NCBI GenBank assembly: GCA_036346395.1
Contig: CM070615.1
Coordinates: 20,021,282 to 20,085,281 of the forward strand
Direction: 5' to 3'
Length of the DNA: 64,000 bases
Source of the DNA: Hsuehochloa calcarea
Taxonomy: Eukaryota > Streptophyta > Magnoliopsida > Poales > Poaceae
In this document: piece by piece, positions 33,513-45,059 of the stretch
Layout of the letters: the number at the start of each line of letters is the position of its first letter
Position numbering within the stretch: position 1 is the first letter of the stretch
Notes under the pieces: model-generated
The model's database searches: none
The model's input: only the letters and a program-made list of their open reading frames with translations
What the model was told of the DNA's origin: nothing
Made by a program: the position numbers and the translations under genes

Positions 33513-34813
33513 CACTACTACAGAAAAGCTCATCACAGACGATTCTAAACCATCATCACAGACGGTTTTTGAACCGTCTGAATTTTTGTGTCTGTGATGA
33601 CACGAGGTCATCACGAGGCGGTTCTTTAACCGTGCAGCGAAAATGATATCACGAGCGGTTCTATTCACGAACCGTGCGCGATAGCACATCATCACATTTG
33701 GTTCGTGAATAGAACCATCGTGATAGTCATTTTCACAGACGGTTCTATTCACGAACCGTGCGTGAAAGCAGATTATCGCTGCGAGCGGTTCTATTCTCGA
33801 ACCGTCTGTGATAGTCTATTTTCACAGACGGTTCGTGAATAGAACCATCTGTGATATTCTATTTTCACAGACTATTCTAAAAAAGAACCGTCTGTGATAG
33901 TTTTTTCTAGGGCAAAAAAAAAACAAAAACGGATTTTCACTTCATATGGAGCCTCACGAATGAATCTGATATTGATTTTTGGATTTCGCTAGCTTTCCCA
34001 CAATAGCCAGAGCATCACAGTAGCATCAACTCAATCCATTCACAGAGCACTAAAAACAACACGACATGCATCACCCACATCACCCACATCACAGTAGCAT
34101 CAACTCAAACAATTCACAGTACTAACACATCACGGTAGTAATCTACATCACTGAGCAAAGGGGCGATGAGAGAGTGAGATCGTGGGAGGTGGGGTGACGA
34201 GTCATGGGAGGCGGCGACGATGAGGCCGGGGCAAGGTGGAGGAGGCCGCATGCGACGAACTCAGGGGAGGACGGGCCGACGAAGTAGAGGAGGCCGGGGG
34301 CGACGAAGTAGAGGAGGCCGGGGGCGACGAGGTCGTGGGAGGCCGGGGGCAACGAGGTCGTGGGAGGCCGGCGGCGACGAGGCTGGGGCGAGGTAGAGGA
34401 AGGAAGAATCCAAGCCATGGTAAATTCGAAGAGTAAGGAAGAATCCAAGCCATGGTAAAATCAGAGAGTAAGGAAAAAATTCAAACCATGGTAAAACCTC
34501 ATCACAGACGGTTCATGGTTAGAACCGTCTGTGATATTCTCAGTATCACAGACGGTTCATGGTTAGAACTGTCTGTGATGCTTCACAGACGGTTCTAACC
34601 ACAAACCGTCTGTGATATTCTTGGTATCACAGACGGTTCTAAACACGAACCGTCTGTGATATGTAGATATCACAAACGGTTCTCTAGAACCGTCTGTGAT
34701 AGTGACATACCACAGACGGTTCGTCTTGGAACCGTCTGTGATTACTTTATCACAGACGGTTTCCAAGAACCGTCTGTGATGAGGCGTCTTCTATAGTCTG
34801 TTTTGTAGTAGTG
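33513..34813. mobile_element. Non-autonomous CACTA (En/Spm) element
   Basis: The ends are CACTACTACAGAAAAG at 33513 and the inverted CTGTTTTGTAGTAGTG ending at 34813, flanked by the 3-bp duplication TTG (33510-33512 and 34814-34816). Both sides carry dense subterminal repeats of TCACAGACGGTTC and its complement GAACCGTCTGTGA, at about 33533-33905 and 34500-34785, which would bind the transposase. The interior has no transposase, only a GC-rich block (34140-34420) like the first exon of CACTA genes. It would have needed a full element, such as the one at 46994, to move. Confidence 0.88.
34278..34375 (+). repeat. 24 to 25-base tandem repeat inside the CACTA element
   Basis: Four copies of a unit based on GACGAAGTAGAGGAGGCCGG plus GGGC follow one another; the last two copies are 25 bases and carry GGTCGTGGG. 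On the minus strand they encode a short Pro/Ala/Ser-rich repeat. Confidence 0.8.
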
Positions 34814-35143
34814 TTGGTCTCCTCTCAAACAATGATATTTAACACGTACACATGCATGTTCTCTGTTCTCTAGAACCGTCTGTGATAGTGACATACCACA
34901 GACGGTTCGTCTTGGAACCGTCTGTGATTACTTTATCACAGACGGTTTCCAAGAACCGTCTGTGATGAGGCGTTTTCTATAGCCTGTTTTGTAGTAGTGT
35001 TGGTCTCCTCTTAAACAATGATATTTAACACGTACACATGCATATTGGAAACCGTCTGTGATGAGGCGTATTCTATAGCCTGTTTTGTAGTAGTATTGAT
35101 CTCCTCTCAAACAATGATATTTAACACGTACATATGCATGTTC
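34681..35143. repeat. Tandem copies of the CACTA right end with flanking DNA
   Basis: The last 133 bases of the CACTA element plus about 53 bases of flank recur after 186 bases (units starting at 34681 and 34867), and a shorter third copy follows 96 bases later (35050 against 34954). All three contain the TIR GTAGTAGTG (GTAGTAGTA in the third) and the flank AACAATGATATTTAACACG. The repeat therefore crosses the element-host junction. Confidence 0.85.
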
Positions 35144-35386
35144 TATCAACGGATAATGACTTGCTTGTAGAGGATGTACATTTCTAAGGTAACTTGTGCT
35201 TTCTCAAGTAAGCATAACTCACGTTTTTGAACCATTAGATCAATCTAGAATCAGACATGTTCCTACATGTCCCACATAATCCATATGCAACTTGTAGGAA
35301 TCCCGAAATACTAATCACCTGCAGTAACTTCGATCACCCGAAGAAATCAAACATGTGCTATATACATCTCGAAGAAGTACGCCAAA
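35144..35386. other. Short intergenic stretch
   Basis: This is low-complexity-free sequence between the CACTA copies and the DnaJ relic. Nothing is recognised; it may include the former 3' side of the relic. Confidence 0.4.
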
Positions 35387-35987
35387 TTACACCGCACAGC
35401 CGCCGCCGAAGCCCTCGTGATCACCGCCGTACGGCCGGCCGAACCCGTTGTCCGCCCTCGCCGACCCACCGAAGTACGGCCCGTTCTTGCCGTCCCACTC
35501 CGTCTGCTGCTTGGCGCGCGCGCTACTGCTAGCGGCCGTGTTGCAGTACGTGAACGGCGTGCTCCCGAAGAACTTGGCGAGGATGTCGTCGGCGCCGCCG
35601 CCGGGCTGCGGCGGTGGACCTTGAGCCCCTCCTCCCCGTACTAGTCGTACACCGCCCTCTTGCCGGCGTCGCTTAGCACCTGATCCACCGATCCAATCCA
35701 TGCATGCAAAATTGATCAGTTCTTTTTTACATATGATCAAACAATGCATGTACAATTTAGCAAAAAAAATTGATTGATTAATTGGTTCTTTTGCATGCCT
35801 GCATGATTCATAGGCCTACGTACGTCGTAGGCTTCGGTGATGTCCTTGAACTTGGCCTCTCTTGCCGGTGGGGTACGTTCTTGTCGGGGTGCCATCGCAT
35901 GGCCAGCCTCCGGTAGGCCCTGCGGAGGTCGTCGTCGGTCGCTCTCTGGTCGACATTCAAGATCTCATAGTAGTCCACCAATCCCAT
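35387..35987 (-). pseudogene. DnaJ/HSP40-like pseudogene, two exons
   Basis: DnaJ proteins stimulate the ATPase of Hsp70 through a J domain. On the minus strand exon 1 (35987-35824) begins MGLVDYYEILNVDQ and continues LRRAYRRLAMRWHPDKN, so helices I and II and the diagnostic HPD are present. Frameshifts follow, after which KFKDITEAYD (helix III) is readable in another frame. A GTACGT donor and a CAG acceptor bound an intron at 35680-35823. Exon 2 starts VLSDAGKRAVYD, has an in-frame TAG at 35641-35643 where the family has Q, then a shift into PPPQPGGGADDILAKFFGSTPFTYC and a Gly-rich linker ending at TAA (35387). The C-terminal client-binding domain is absent. It resembles type B (DNAJB-like) plant proteins. 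This is the only cellular-type gene relic recognised in the window. Confidence 0.82.
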
Positions 35988-36443
35988 TGTGGGTCCTCCA
36001 ACAATGATCGATGAAGATGCATGACAAGAAGAATCCTGAGATGTCTATGTGTACGGAATTTGGATGTATGTAGATTTTATGCACCTAACTACGCCATTGG
36101 CCAATGGGTTAATTGGATCGATCACCAGAGGAAATGAGAGATGAACGAGACTAATGCTCGCGTCAAAGATCGCCAGAGGAGGAGGAGGCTCCTTAGCTTG
36201 AAAGTACAGAACATTTGATATATGGATGAATCGACCTGAGGGAAATTAATCAAAGAAAATGGGAGGGAGATCGAAGAAGGTGGTGTCTGCCTACAATCTT
36301 ATCAAGGCCAGAATAGAATGGCAATCGAGAGCATTCGTCCCTTTTTCTCTGTTTTTTTGGCATGCATGGGCAGAAATGGGTAAAATTGGGGAAAGGCTAT
36401 GTTGAAGAATACGAGGAAAAAAATATGTAGAGAGAAAAAAAGA
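35988..36443. other. Upstream flank of the DnaJ relic
   Basis: No gene is seen. It would contain the former promoter and 5' UTR of the relic, but no clear TATA box is placed convincingly. Confidence 0.35.
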
Positions 36444-38301
36444 AAGAAGTTCATTCTACCCCTCAAATATTGACATGCGGAAAAATAACCCTCTATTTTA
36501 AAAAAAATAGGACATTTGGCACCCCGAAGTTGCAAAATCAGACAACTTACCCCAAAGGTTGTTTCGTGCGTTGGTTTTGCGCACGTGGCGTCCGTTGGGC
36601 CAGTTTGGCCACATCGACCGCTGACTTCGTTAGGTGACCTGGCGCTGCACACCCAGCCCACGCCTGCTTGCAGTGCCCAGCCCAAACACCGAAGACTCCG
36701 TCTCGGCCGCTCGTCCACGCCTTGGAGCCTGAGCCGTCGCCGTCCGCACCAAGCCGGCACCGTCGTGTCCACGCACACTTGCGCTGGCGACTCCGCCGTT
36801 GGCCCATCTCTTGCTCACCAACAGCTTTAGTAGCAGCACCACGCCGCAGCATCCACGCCACCTTGGGAGCCAGTGAGCCGCTGCCCCTGTTCTTGAAGCC
36901 ACTGCGCAATCCTCTCAAATTCACCGTCTGTGTTGTCCCTCTTCCCAATTCGAGCCTTTTCACATCTCCTGCACTCCCTTGCGATCCCATCAAGCCCCTC
37001 TTTTGCTGTCCCCATCACCTGGAGGCTGCCGTCGCCAACGTCCACCACCGCTACCCTTGTCGGTCCCTATCCGCTCCACCTCGCCCACGTCCCCGTCGTT
37101 CCAAGCCTTGCCGTCCGCGTCACCCTGACCGCATCCTCCTCCTAAGTCCTTTCGTTCCCATTCCCAGGCCGCCTCGTTGCCATACCTCGCCGTCGCCGTG
37201 CTCCTCCTCCTCGCCATGGCCGTCACCGCCGCTAGCCCTCCTCGTTGCACCCTAGACTAAGCCTCCGCCCCTGGAGAGTTTGCCTCATCCACGCCGTTCT
37301 AATTCGTCCGTAATACATGCCATAATACCATCGGAGTCTGCCTTCGACGCCGTTTTCCTTCGCCACAACGGCCACCCCTAGCCCATTGTCACACCCCGGG
37401 TCGGAGACAAGGAAATGGAAGAAGACGCTCTCCAGGCACATGGTGTGTTGCACCACAGAGTGGGCCGCGAAGAGCTCCTGACCAGCCCCCAAATTTTCCA
37501 TGACGGCGTCAGAGCGGGTGGCCGCACTCTTCGCCCGCATGGCGACAAACAACCTCTTCCTCGCGTAGTTCGAGCCCCTGCGCGCGACGCTCCTCAGCCT
37601 CCACCGCCGCGCGACCCCAGTCTCTCCGCGGACTTGCTCTGCGCGGTCGTCGCCTCGGGCGGGCGCATCCCTAGTGTGCTCTGATCCGCACCCCTCGCCT
37701 ACCCCTCCCCCTCCCACCTCAACTGGCTCGCCGTGCTGGAGCTCGCCGTGCTCCCCTGCACCCCCAACCCTGAGGTGCTCCGCCTCAAGGCCGAGTTCCT
37801 CATCCTCCTCAAGAGAGAAAGAGAGACACACGGAGGGAGAGGGGAGAGAAATAGGCGGGCGCGAGGTGGATGAGTAGAACGACAAGATGCACGAGGAGGC
37901 AAAGACAGCTCCTGCGCGGTGGCGAGGAGTGGAAGAGTAGGAGGCGCATTCTGAGCAGGTAAGTGAAGGCGTCGGTCGCGACAGATGTGGGGAAGAAGAT
38001 GGGGTAGAATGCGGCGTCGGGGAGAGAGACTATGGAAGAACGAAGGGTAAAAGCTGACATGTGGACCTCATAATATTATAACTTTGATTTGATAAGTCAT
38101 CGCCATGTCGCAGTCGAGTCAGCGGCCGACCTGGCGAAACCGGGCCGAACGGACGCCACGTACGCAAAACCACCACACGGAACAGTCTCAGAGGGTAAGT
38201 TGTCCGGTTTTACAACTTCGGGGTGTCAAAAGTCTAATTTTTAAATTCAGAAGGGTTAGGTGTTCACATGTCGATACTTGAGAAAGTAAAATATACTTCT
38301 T
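36444..38301. mobile_element. Mutator-like (MULE) element with long imperfect TIRs
   Basis: The left part (36444 to about 36620) and the right part (about 38095-38301) are imperfect inverted repeats of roughly 170-200 bases. Shared words include ACCCCGAAGTTG, CAACTTACCC, GGTTTTGCG and ACGTGGCGTCCGTT. Long TIRs and no transposase are typical of non-autonomous MULEs. The exact ends fall in A-rich runs, so the 9-base duplication expected for MULEs could not be confirmed. The interior is strikingly GC-rich against AT-rich surroundings. Confidence 0.6.
36640..38060. other. GC-rich interior of the MULE, probable captured gene fragments
   Basis: The composition jumps to GC-rich, exon-like sequence with overlapping open frames on both strands, the longest 217 codons on the minus strand (37232-37885) and 195 on the plus strand (36668-37255). 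On the plus strand a stretch at about 37693-37815 reads like protein (HLNWLAVLELAVLPC, then EVLRLKAEFLILLK), and another at 37400-37560 (RVAALFARMATNNLFL) lies in a different frame. I do not recognise the donor genes. The pattern fits Pack-MULE capture of one or more host exons, which is inference. Confidence 0.45.
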
Positions 38302-41300
38302 AAAAAAAAACATATACGTGTTCTCTTTTGTATGGTTAAAAGGGTGGCCCTTATGACTCGGTAAGGACATCACAATTCAAGCCATCACAGGATGATGGTT
38401 TGATATTTTTTTTAGGAAAAAAAAAAGAGTTCCATAAGCCTTTCCAAAGGGGACCTTATATAGCGTGCACGCGTGCCGTCCTTTCGCATAATGAGCAGTT
38501 GTGTGTAGAAGCTAGAAAGCCTGGCACATCATTCAAGGAAAGTTTTTTTTTCAAAAAATTATGCCGTCCTTTGATTTTATTTCATTGTTCAGCAAGACAA
38601 AGTTTCACGATATTAGCGAGTATGGTCGCAAACTAGATAAACACTTATGAAGAATTATCAGTTAAACCTTTCACCTAGGCAATGCGGTTCCTAAAAGAAC
38701 AGGTGATTCCACAGTATATGTTGTAGCTAATCTAAATTGAACAAACATTCCAACACAGTGGGAGGTCTTTGACCTTGCCTTGGCCAATCTGCTCTTTCAC
38801 TGTCAGTGCTGGAGCACCGTTGGTGCCCTAAAAGCCATGGTCTTTGTTTCATCCCCTCCAGTTCACCGACGACTAAATCGTCCTCATCCAGTGCGGGCGG
38901 TGAGCGCCACCCGGCAAACCACAAATCCACGATGGCACGAGCATTGAAAGACCACATCCATGGTGGCCATTCTGTTTGGGGGCATCAGCTGATCCGTATC
39001 CGTGGTGGCCATTCTGCTCGGTGGAGTCGGGATCCATTCAGGAAGAACGCGGTGGAGACGACGGTCGGAAGGGAGGCGGTCAGGAGGAGGACTGGACTCG
39101 GGAGCGAGACGTTTGTTCTTGCCAATGCGAATTCCCGAAATTTCTCTCCCTCGTGGATTAGGCCGGGTTGATCCGAAATTTCCTCATCCCTCCTAACTGG
39201 GCTACAGGTCGGACCGGAGAAACATAGCACGGGAGAAGAAAAAAACTTCTAGGAGTCCTTAGATGGCTCGATGGGTAATAACTAAGCATCGTAACACAAG
39301 TCATACAATTATTTCAGTATACTAAAATGGTAGAAGTATAGGAGCTAATCCAGGTCTATATTCAAAAAAATAAACAAATTGTCTTACATGAGGAAAAAAG
39401 TGTCTGACATTACTAAAAAAGAAAACAGAGGTTTAATAAGAAAGCGTGTGTGCTTCTGTAAAAGAAACTAAACGTAGGTTTAGTAAACAGAACAAAAAAG
39501 ATAAATATTAATAATGCTTCTTTAAGAAAATTAACATTATATGGACCTTTCATGTATGGACTTCAGTACCATTATCAGATGATCATCGAACTATAGATTA
39601 AATAACCAAAACAGTAAGCACAAATAGTGGTTGTTTCTATATAACTATATATTTGAAACTGAAAAGTTCTTTCTATACTTGGCTACTTGGTCAAAATGAC
39701 AGAAAACCAAACGCTGCTGTCTTTTGCTGTAAAAAGAAAATCTGCACTGAAACAAGTCCTCCAAGCTCTTTGGTACTTATCCACTTGCTTGTTTCGAATC
39801 ATGCAGGATTCAATCCTCATCACGTCATTAGAAGGCAATTAGCTAGCTTTGTGCTTAAGCTAGCCTTGCGAGTGATCAGTTAGTACTAACCAAACCTATT
39901 ATTTTTTTTCAAATGTTGACATTTATCTGCATCTGTTGATGATGCTAGCGAGAGTAGGGAAGCATGCATGTTTCCTCTTCGTTATGATGAAAGGCAGAAT
40001 GACAGAAACATGGCCCTCCACAATTTTCTGCATTACTGTGTCCAGTAGCATTTGAACCAAATTGTGATCATGATTTAGTTATCAATAATTTTACAAGTAT
40101 AATTTCCCGCACTTCGCGCGGGCCGTCAGCTACAAGGAGTGGAGGAAGCACAAGTGAAATGAAAGCAGCAGTGGATGGCGTGGCGATTCAACAGAGTTTT
40201 TTTTTTTTTTTCATGTGGATGTGTAAAATCTCAGATTTCACCTGTTCTGTGCCCTATGGAACAAGTACAGCAAATTAACCATTCAAATGTACCACGTAAA
40301 AGGGTCAAAAAATCATCTATGTTTTCTCTAAAAAAACTCATGTATTCCTGCGTGTCGGACGGGCCCTCAGCTGTAACGTAGTCAGTGCGGACGAATGATA
40401 CGATTATAATACAGAGTGTGTTCTCCGTACGCCAATCCAACAGTGCTTAACATGCTGACAACGTCAAGAAAATATCGAAGCTCTTCAGTACAAGCATTGG
40501 TGCTTGTATTGTAAAGGAAAATCTTATTGATTCTGGACTTGGTTAGACACCAGTTCAACGGCATGCGAGCAAGCAGATTCTGTGAGGGAAATCCATGCCC
40601 AGCCTGATAATTAAATAAAGTAATATTTTTTGAAATATTTTTGTTCAATTAATAATATAAATTGAAACTTTTGTTGCATTAATGAAAGAGCCTTCACCAT
40701 CTTGGACAAAAAGAAATGCCAGCAGCACTTAACAGATTTTGTTATGCAGCTCGCTGTCTTTGTTGGGCCGTTCTCGACCATCTTGGCCCAAACACTCATT
40801 TCACTGAATGTTCCTGAGAGACGGTCGTTGAGCAGCATGATTTGGCCCTAGTTTACACATGATTTGGCCCCAGTTTACACATGAGGTTATCTGTGAGTTT
40901 ATTTCCTATCAGAAAAATTATGTGAGTTTATTTCCTATCAGGGAAATTATGTGAGTTTATTTTTCAAAAAAAGGTGTTTAAACTTTTTTTTGAGTGAATA
41001 ACCTAGGGCTAGCTAGTGTTAGTCGTTGTTTTGATATTCCGGAACCACTTGTTAGATTGGACATCAAAGCTTCAGATAGTATAACAACATGTGGTATCGC
41101 AACGTTGCAGACAACCAAGTTGCTAGAATCGAGTCAGCTGAGAGGTACTTCAGCGTTGGGTTAAATATCATCATCTTTAACTCAGGAAGAGAAAATATCC
41201 CGCGCAGTAGTATATTCTTTAGGTTGTTTTCATGTGATGCTCACTATCCTATTTAATGGATTATGTAATTTCAGCTGCAAAAGATTAAGCACATATCAAC

Positions 41301-41560
41301 AGCCCACACGGCACACGTCGCATCATGGCACATATCAAACTGATACAGAAACCGATAGCCCTGTTTCTTACTGTCAAATTTATTTATCTGTACTACGGAA
41401 CACAAGTGGCCTCCAAGCTCATTGGTACTTATCCATTTGTTTACTCTGGAGTACCTTGATCACGCAACTATAATACACCTATTATGTCATCAACTAGAAG
41501 GTTAATGTTTTAGTAAGTTCTCGCTGAGTCAGTGAGCATTGAGCAGAGTATAAATAAACC
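38302..41560. other. Low-copy AT-rich intergenic region
   Basis: No gene or classified element is supported over 3.2 kb. A moderately GC-rich patch at 38750-39200 has short open frames on both strands with no recognised domain. A hairpin CCCGCACTTCGCGCGGG occurs near 40111. Small tandem repeats are annotated at 40838-40973. Confidence 0.4.
40838..40973. repeat. Two small tandem repeats
   Basis: CATGATTTGGCCC-AGTTTACA (22 bases) occurs twice, followed by a 29-base unit around GTGAGTTTATTTCCTATCAG in two full copies and one partial copy. Confidence 0.7.
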
Positions 41561-41848
41561 TAGCTATTGGATACATGATTCATATGGATGTGATAGGAAG
41601 GGATACTGTATCTTGCGTAGTTGAGTAGGATCTCTCAGCTAATAGGCTAGAAATATGTCATACATATATAAGAAAATACAAAAAGATATATAAGAAAATA
41701 CAAAAAAATTCTTATTTTAATATCCCCTTAAACTCATAATGAATCATACACACCGAGTTTAGAGAGAATACAAAATTGTACCCTAGTATGTGACTTTGTA
41801 AAAAAAACAACTATGTAAAAAAAACAACTATAAAGCAAATATTCCATT

Positions 41849-42190
41849 CTACAGCTGTGAGCGGGTGTAGGAAGCATCTACACCAATATGCTTAGTGAGT
41901 TTTTGCTTCGTTGCGTCGCGGATAATACTGATAGCACGTGCACTGTTAGACAAAAGAGTCATAGGTCTCGTCACAGGCACTCTAAAATCTATAAGTAGCC
42001 ATCTCAACCAAGTAATCTCTGCTGTCACTACTGCCATAGCTCTCAACTCAGCCTCTACACTCGAACGAGAAATTGCAGTATACTTCTTTGTCTTCCAGGC
42101 AATCAGGGGAAGTCAAGAAAAACACAGTAAGCAGAAAGAGAACGACGATTAGAAGTATCACTAACCCAAGTCGCATCGGAGTATGCCTAA
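41849..42190 (-). pseudogene. Element I: RNase H domain
   Basis: Minus-strand blocks AVVTAEITWLRWLL, AISIIRDATKQKLTKHIGVDA and a preceding damaged strand are the copia RNase H C-terminal part. The acidic residue of the usual AELRA block lies at the edge of the readable frame. Decayed by frameshift. Confidence 0.75.
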
Positions 42191-43195
42191 AACTGTAGTG
42201 AGTTGGAGCTAGAGAAAAACAAATGATGAGAGATAGTTCCACGCAAGTTACGAAGAACACGAATAAGATGACCGTAGTAAAGATTGGTAGGACGAGCCAT
42301 GAACTGACTGAAGATATGAGCAGCATGAGCAATATCAGGAGGAGTGCTCACAAGAGACACCAAACTTCCAACAAGATGACGATATCGAGTAGGATCATCA
42401 AGAAGATCACTATCAGTAGAACAAAGCTGAAGGGATAGCTCCATGGGAGTCTTGGCAGTGCGAGTGTCTATCAGACCAAACCGATCAAGAAAATCCTGGA
42501 CATACTTCTTCTGAGAGAGGTAGTAGCCCTCAGGCATGGAAGAAATCTCAATCCCAAGGAAGTATGTAAGAGAACCAAGACCAGTCATCAGAAACTACTC
42601 GCTTAGATGTTTCTTCACATACGTAATGAATGATGAATCATCACCAATGATGAGCATATCATCAACATACAGAAGAAGCAATGTCCTACCCCGAGATGAG
42701 ACATGGACAAAAAGAGCAAGATCATGGGAACTGACAGTAAAACCGACAGCAGTAATCACTGAGGTAAAACACGCAAACCAGACACGAGGAGTCTATTTGA
42801 GGCCATAAAGAGAATGATAAATATGACAGACGTGCACATCGGGAACAGAATACCCAAGTGAAGGTTACATGTCGACCTCCTCATGCAAAACACCATTAAG
42901 AAATTCATTCTTAGCATCCAGCTGATATGTAGACTACTGGTGAAAAGAAACAACTGTAACAAGAGTGCGAACAGTGGTCATATGTACAATAGGGGCAAAA
43001 GTCTCATCATAGTCGCGACTGTACTCCTGCTGAAAGCCGAGCCACAAGATGGGCCTTGTAGCGCTTGATAGTACCATAAAACCGGGTCTTAATCTTGTAC
43101 ACGCACTTGCACATGATAGAGCGAGCATGCGCAGGTGTCGGTACAATATCCCAAGTCTCCGTACGTCGAAGAGCATGAAGCTCCTCTACCATAGC
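42187..43195 (-). pseudogene. Element I: reverse transcriptase domain
   Basis: On the minus strand the start MVEELHALRRTETWDIVP and the CKCVYKIKTR block lie at 43192-43080, then a YDETFAPIVHMTTVRTLV block near 43000. Badly shifted central palm sequence follows, then GSLTYFLGIEIS, YLSQKKYVQDFLDRFGL and YRHLVGSL (42588-42330). The metal-binding YVDD region lies around 42655-42700 but is hard to read in one frame. Confidence 0.72.
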
Positions 43196-43649
43196 GAGTT
43201 GTCACTCAGAATGAGAAGCAGCCTCACAATAAGAACTAGGCCTAGTGATAGAGAGAGCATGAGCTATCGGAGCAAATCTAAGACGATCAGGAGGTTGAAG
43301 GATGTCCGGTCACGAAGGACGTAACAGAGAGCATCATTAGGAAGATCAGATGTAGGTGTCGGCACGATACAGGAGAGGAGACTGGTAAAGGACAAGGATG
43401 CCTGAAGTAGTGAATACCAGATAAATCAGACGGTGATGTTGTAAGAACAAGAGGCGGTGCTACAGGAGGCTACACCGGAGGCGGGGGTACAGAAGGAACC
43501 ATTGGAGACAGACTAGGGGAAAGCTGCGATAGTGGAGAAATGGGTTAAGAGTTAGAAAGAGACAACTATGAAACCATCTCAATAGTGGAAACATGACAAG
43601 GAGCTAAATCTCGATAGAAGAAAGGTCAAGATTCGTTAAAACCAACGTC

Positions 43650-44624
43650 TCATGAGATCCTGATCTGTCGAGAAGAAGGATTAGAGCAGCGATAACCCTT
43701 ATGCTCAGAACTATAACCAATAAACACAATCAACTGACTGAACCAGTAGATTGGTGCGTTCATGAAGTTGTAGTAGGAAAAACAACTGCAGCCAAAATCA
43801 CAAAAGTGAGTGTACTGGGGGGCTCGATAGTAGAGACGCTCTATAGGACTAGCACCCTTAAGAGCCGTGGAAGGCTGCATATTGATGAAATATATAGATG
43901 TAGAAACAGGCTCAACCTATAACTATGGTGGAACATAAGAGGCAAGGTGAAGAGTACGAGTGGTCTCAATTAGATAACGATGTTTGCGCTCAGCAACCCC
44001 ATTCCGAGCATGGGCACCAGTAGAAGAAGACTGCTAAAGAGTGCCCTACTTAGAAAGAAACTATCTAAAAGTGCCAGAACAGTACTTGCAAGAAGAATCA
44101 CAGTGAAAAGTGCGAAAGGAAGAATCAAACTAAGTATAAACCATCATTGCAAAGCTACGATAGATCGCAAGAAATTGACCACGATTAGACATAGGGAAAA
44201 ACCACGTAAAATGGGAATAATCATCAATGAAAATCATATAAAACTTATACCCTCCCTTAGAGATAATAGGTGAAGATCTCCATACATCTAAATGAACTAA
44301 GTCAAAAGGACGAGAAGACAAGGACTCACTAGAATGATAAGAAAGTTGTGGTTGCTTTCTCAGCTTACAAGCCTGACAAAACATGGCTGTGTCAATAGTA
44401 ACACGTACAAAAACACCTTGACGAACTAATAAAGAAAGGCAAGACCCACAAAAGTGACCTAGACGATGACGCCATTGCGCAAAAATTACAGAGGTGGTGG
44501 CAGTAGTGGCGGTGGAGGTAGATGTAGAGATGATAGGAGCAACTGAAGTGGACGAAAGGTGGAGGCGGTCAAGGATGTAGAGATCCTGACCATCCCAATG
44601 ATGCCGGCCAGTCCCAAGTACCAT
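43650..44624 (-). pseudogene. Element I: integrase, broken
   Basis: Minus-strand sequence has WRHRLGHF, CQACKLRKQPQLSY (HHCC zinc finger) and FDLVHLDVW (first catalytic D), then KFYMIFIDDYSHFTWFFP. After a gap with frameshifts comes SPIERLYYRAPQYTHFCDFGC and FIGYSSEHKGYRC, the end of the domain. Catalytic D2 and E are not in a readable frame. Confidence 0.75.
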
Positions 44625-44960
44625 CCCTGTCTGTCGGTCCTAGACAAAAAAGGTGTGAGAGTTAAAACCAACCATACAGCCGAGATTGGTGAGCTGACCC
44701 ACTGAGGGAAGTTGCATGTAAGCTGAGGAACATGGAAAACAGATGGCACAGAAAAGTCAGTGGATGGTGGGCAAGGTCGAGCACTAGTGACATGTCCCTA
44801 AAGGCGGAGACCATCGAGCATGATCTCCATGAGTGAAGACTACAACCTGTAGTTTGTCCCATGAAGTTTTGTTCCTGAGAATGTGATCGCAGCTAATAGA
44901 ATGAAATCCATCGGTAGGTGGCGCTGGAAGGCACGGCGACCTAGGCAACGAAGTCTAACA
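44625..44960 (-). pseudogene. Element I: protease region remnant
   Basis: A scrambled minus-strand region upstream of the integrase finger includes blocks such as SVFHVPQLTCNF that follow the protease in copia polyproteins. No intact active-site triplet was found. Gag is missing between here and the leader. Confidence 0.5.
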
Positions 44961-44995
44961 TGTGACACTAGACAATGTGACGGTTAGAGTGAAAT

Positions 44996-44997
<2 letters not shown>

Positions 44998-45032
<35 letters not shown>

Positions 45033-45048
45033 TTATTTATTTATTTAT
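44998..45048. repeat. AT and TTTA microsatellite
   Basis: About fifteen AT dinucleotides are followed by about five TTTA units. Confidence 0.9.
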
Positions 45049-45059
45049 ATATACTGCTT

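Noticed and set aside
34143..34448. Pro-rich open frames inside the small CACTA element
   Set aside because: GC-rich tandem repeat sequence; at most a relic of a first exon.
38727..39230. Several overlapping frames of 60-120 codons on both strands
   Set aside because: No recognisable domain, no splice pattern and equal openness on both strands; may be a decayed fragment but cannot be supported as a gene.
40100..40130. Hairpin CCCGCACTTCGCGCGGG as a possible Helitron 3' end
   Set aside because: No CTRR terminus follows at the expected distance and no TC start was found upstream; left as a simple hairpin.
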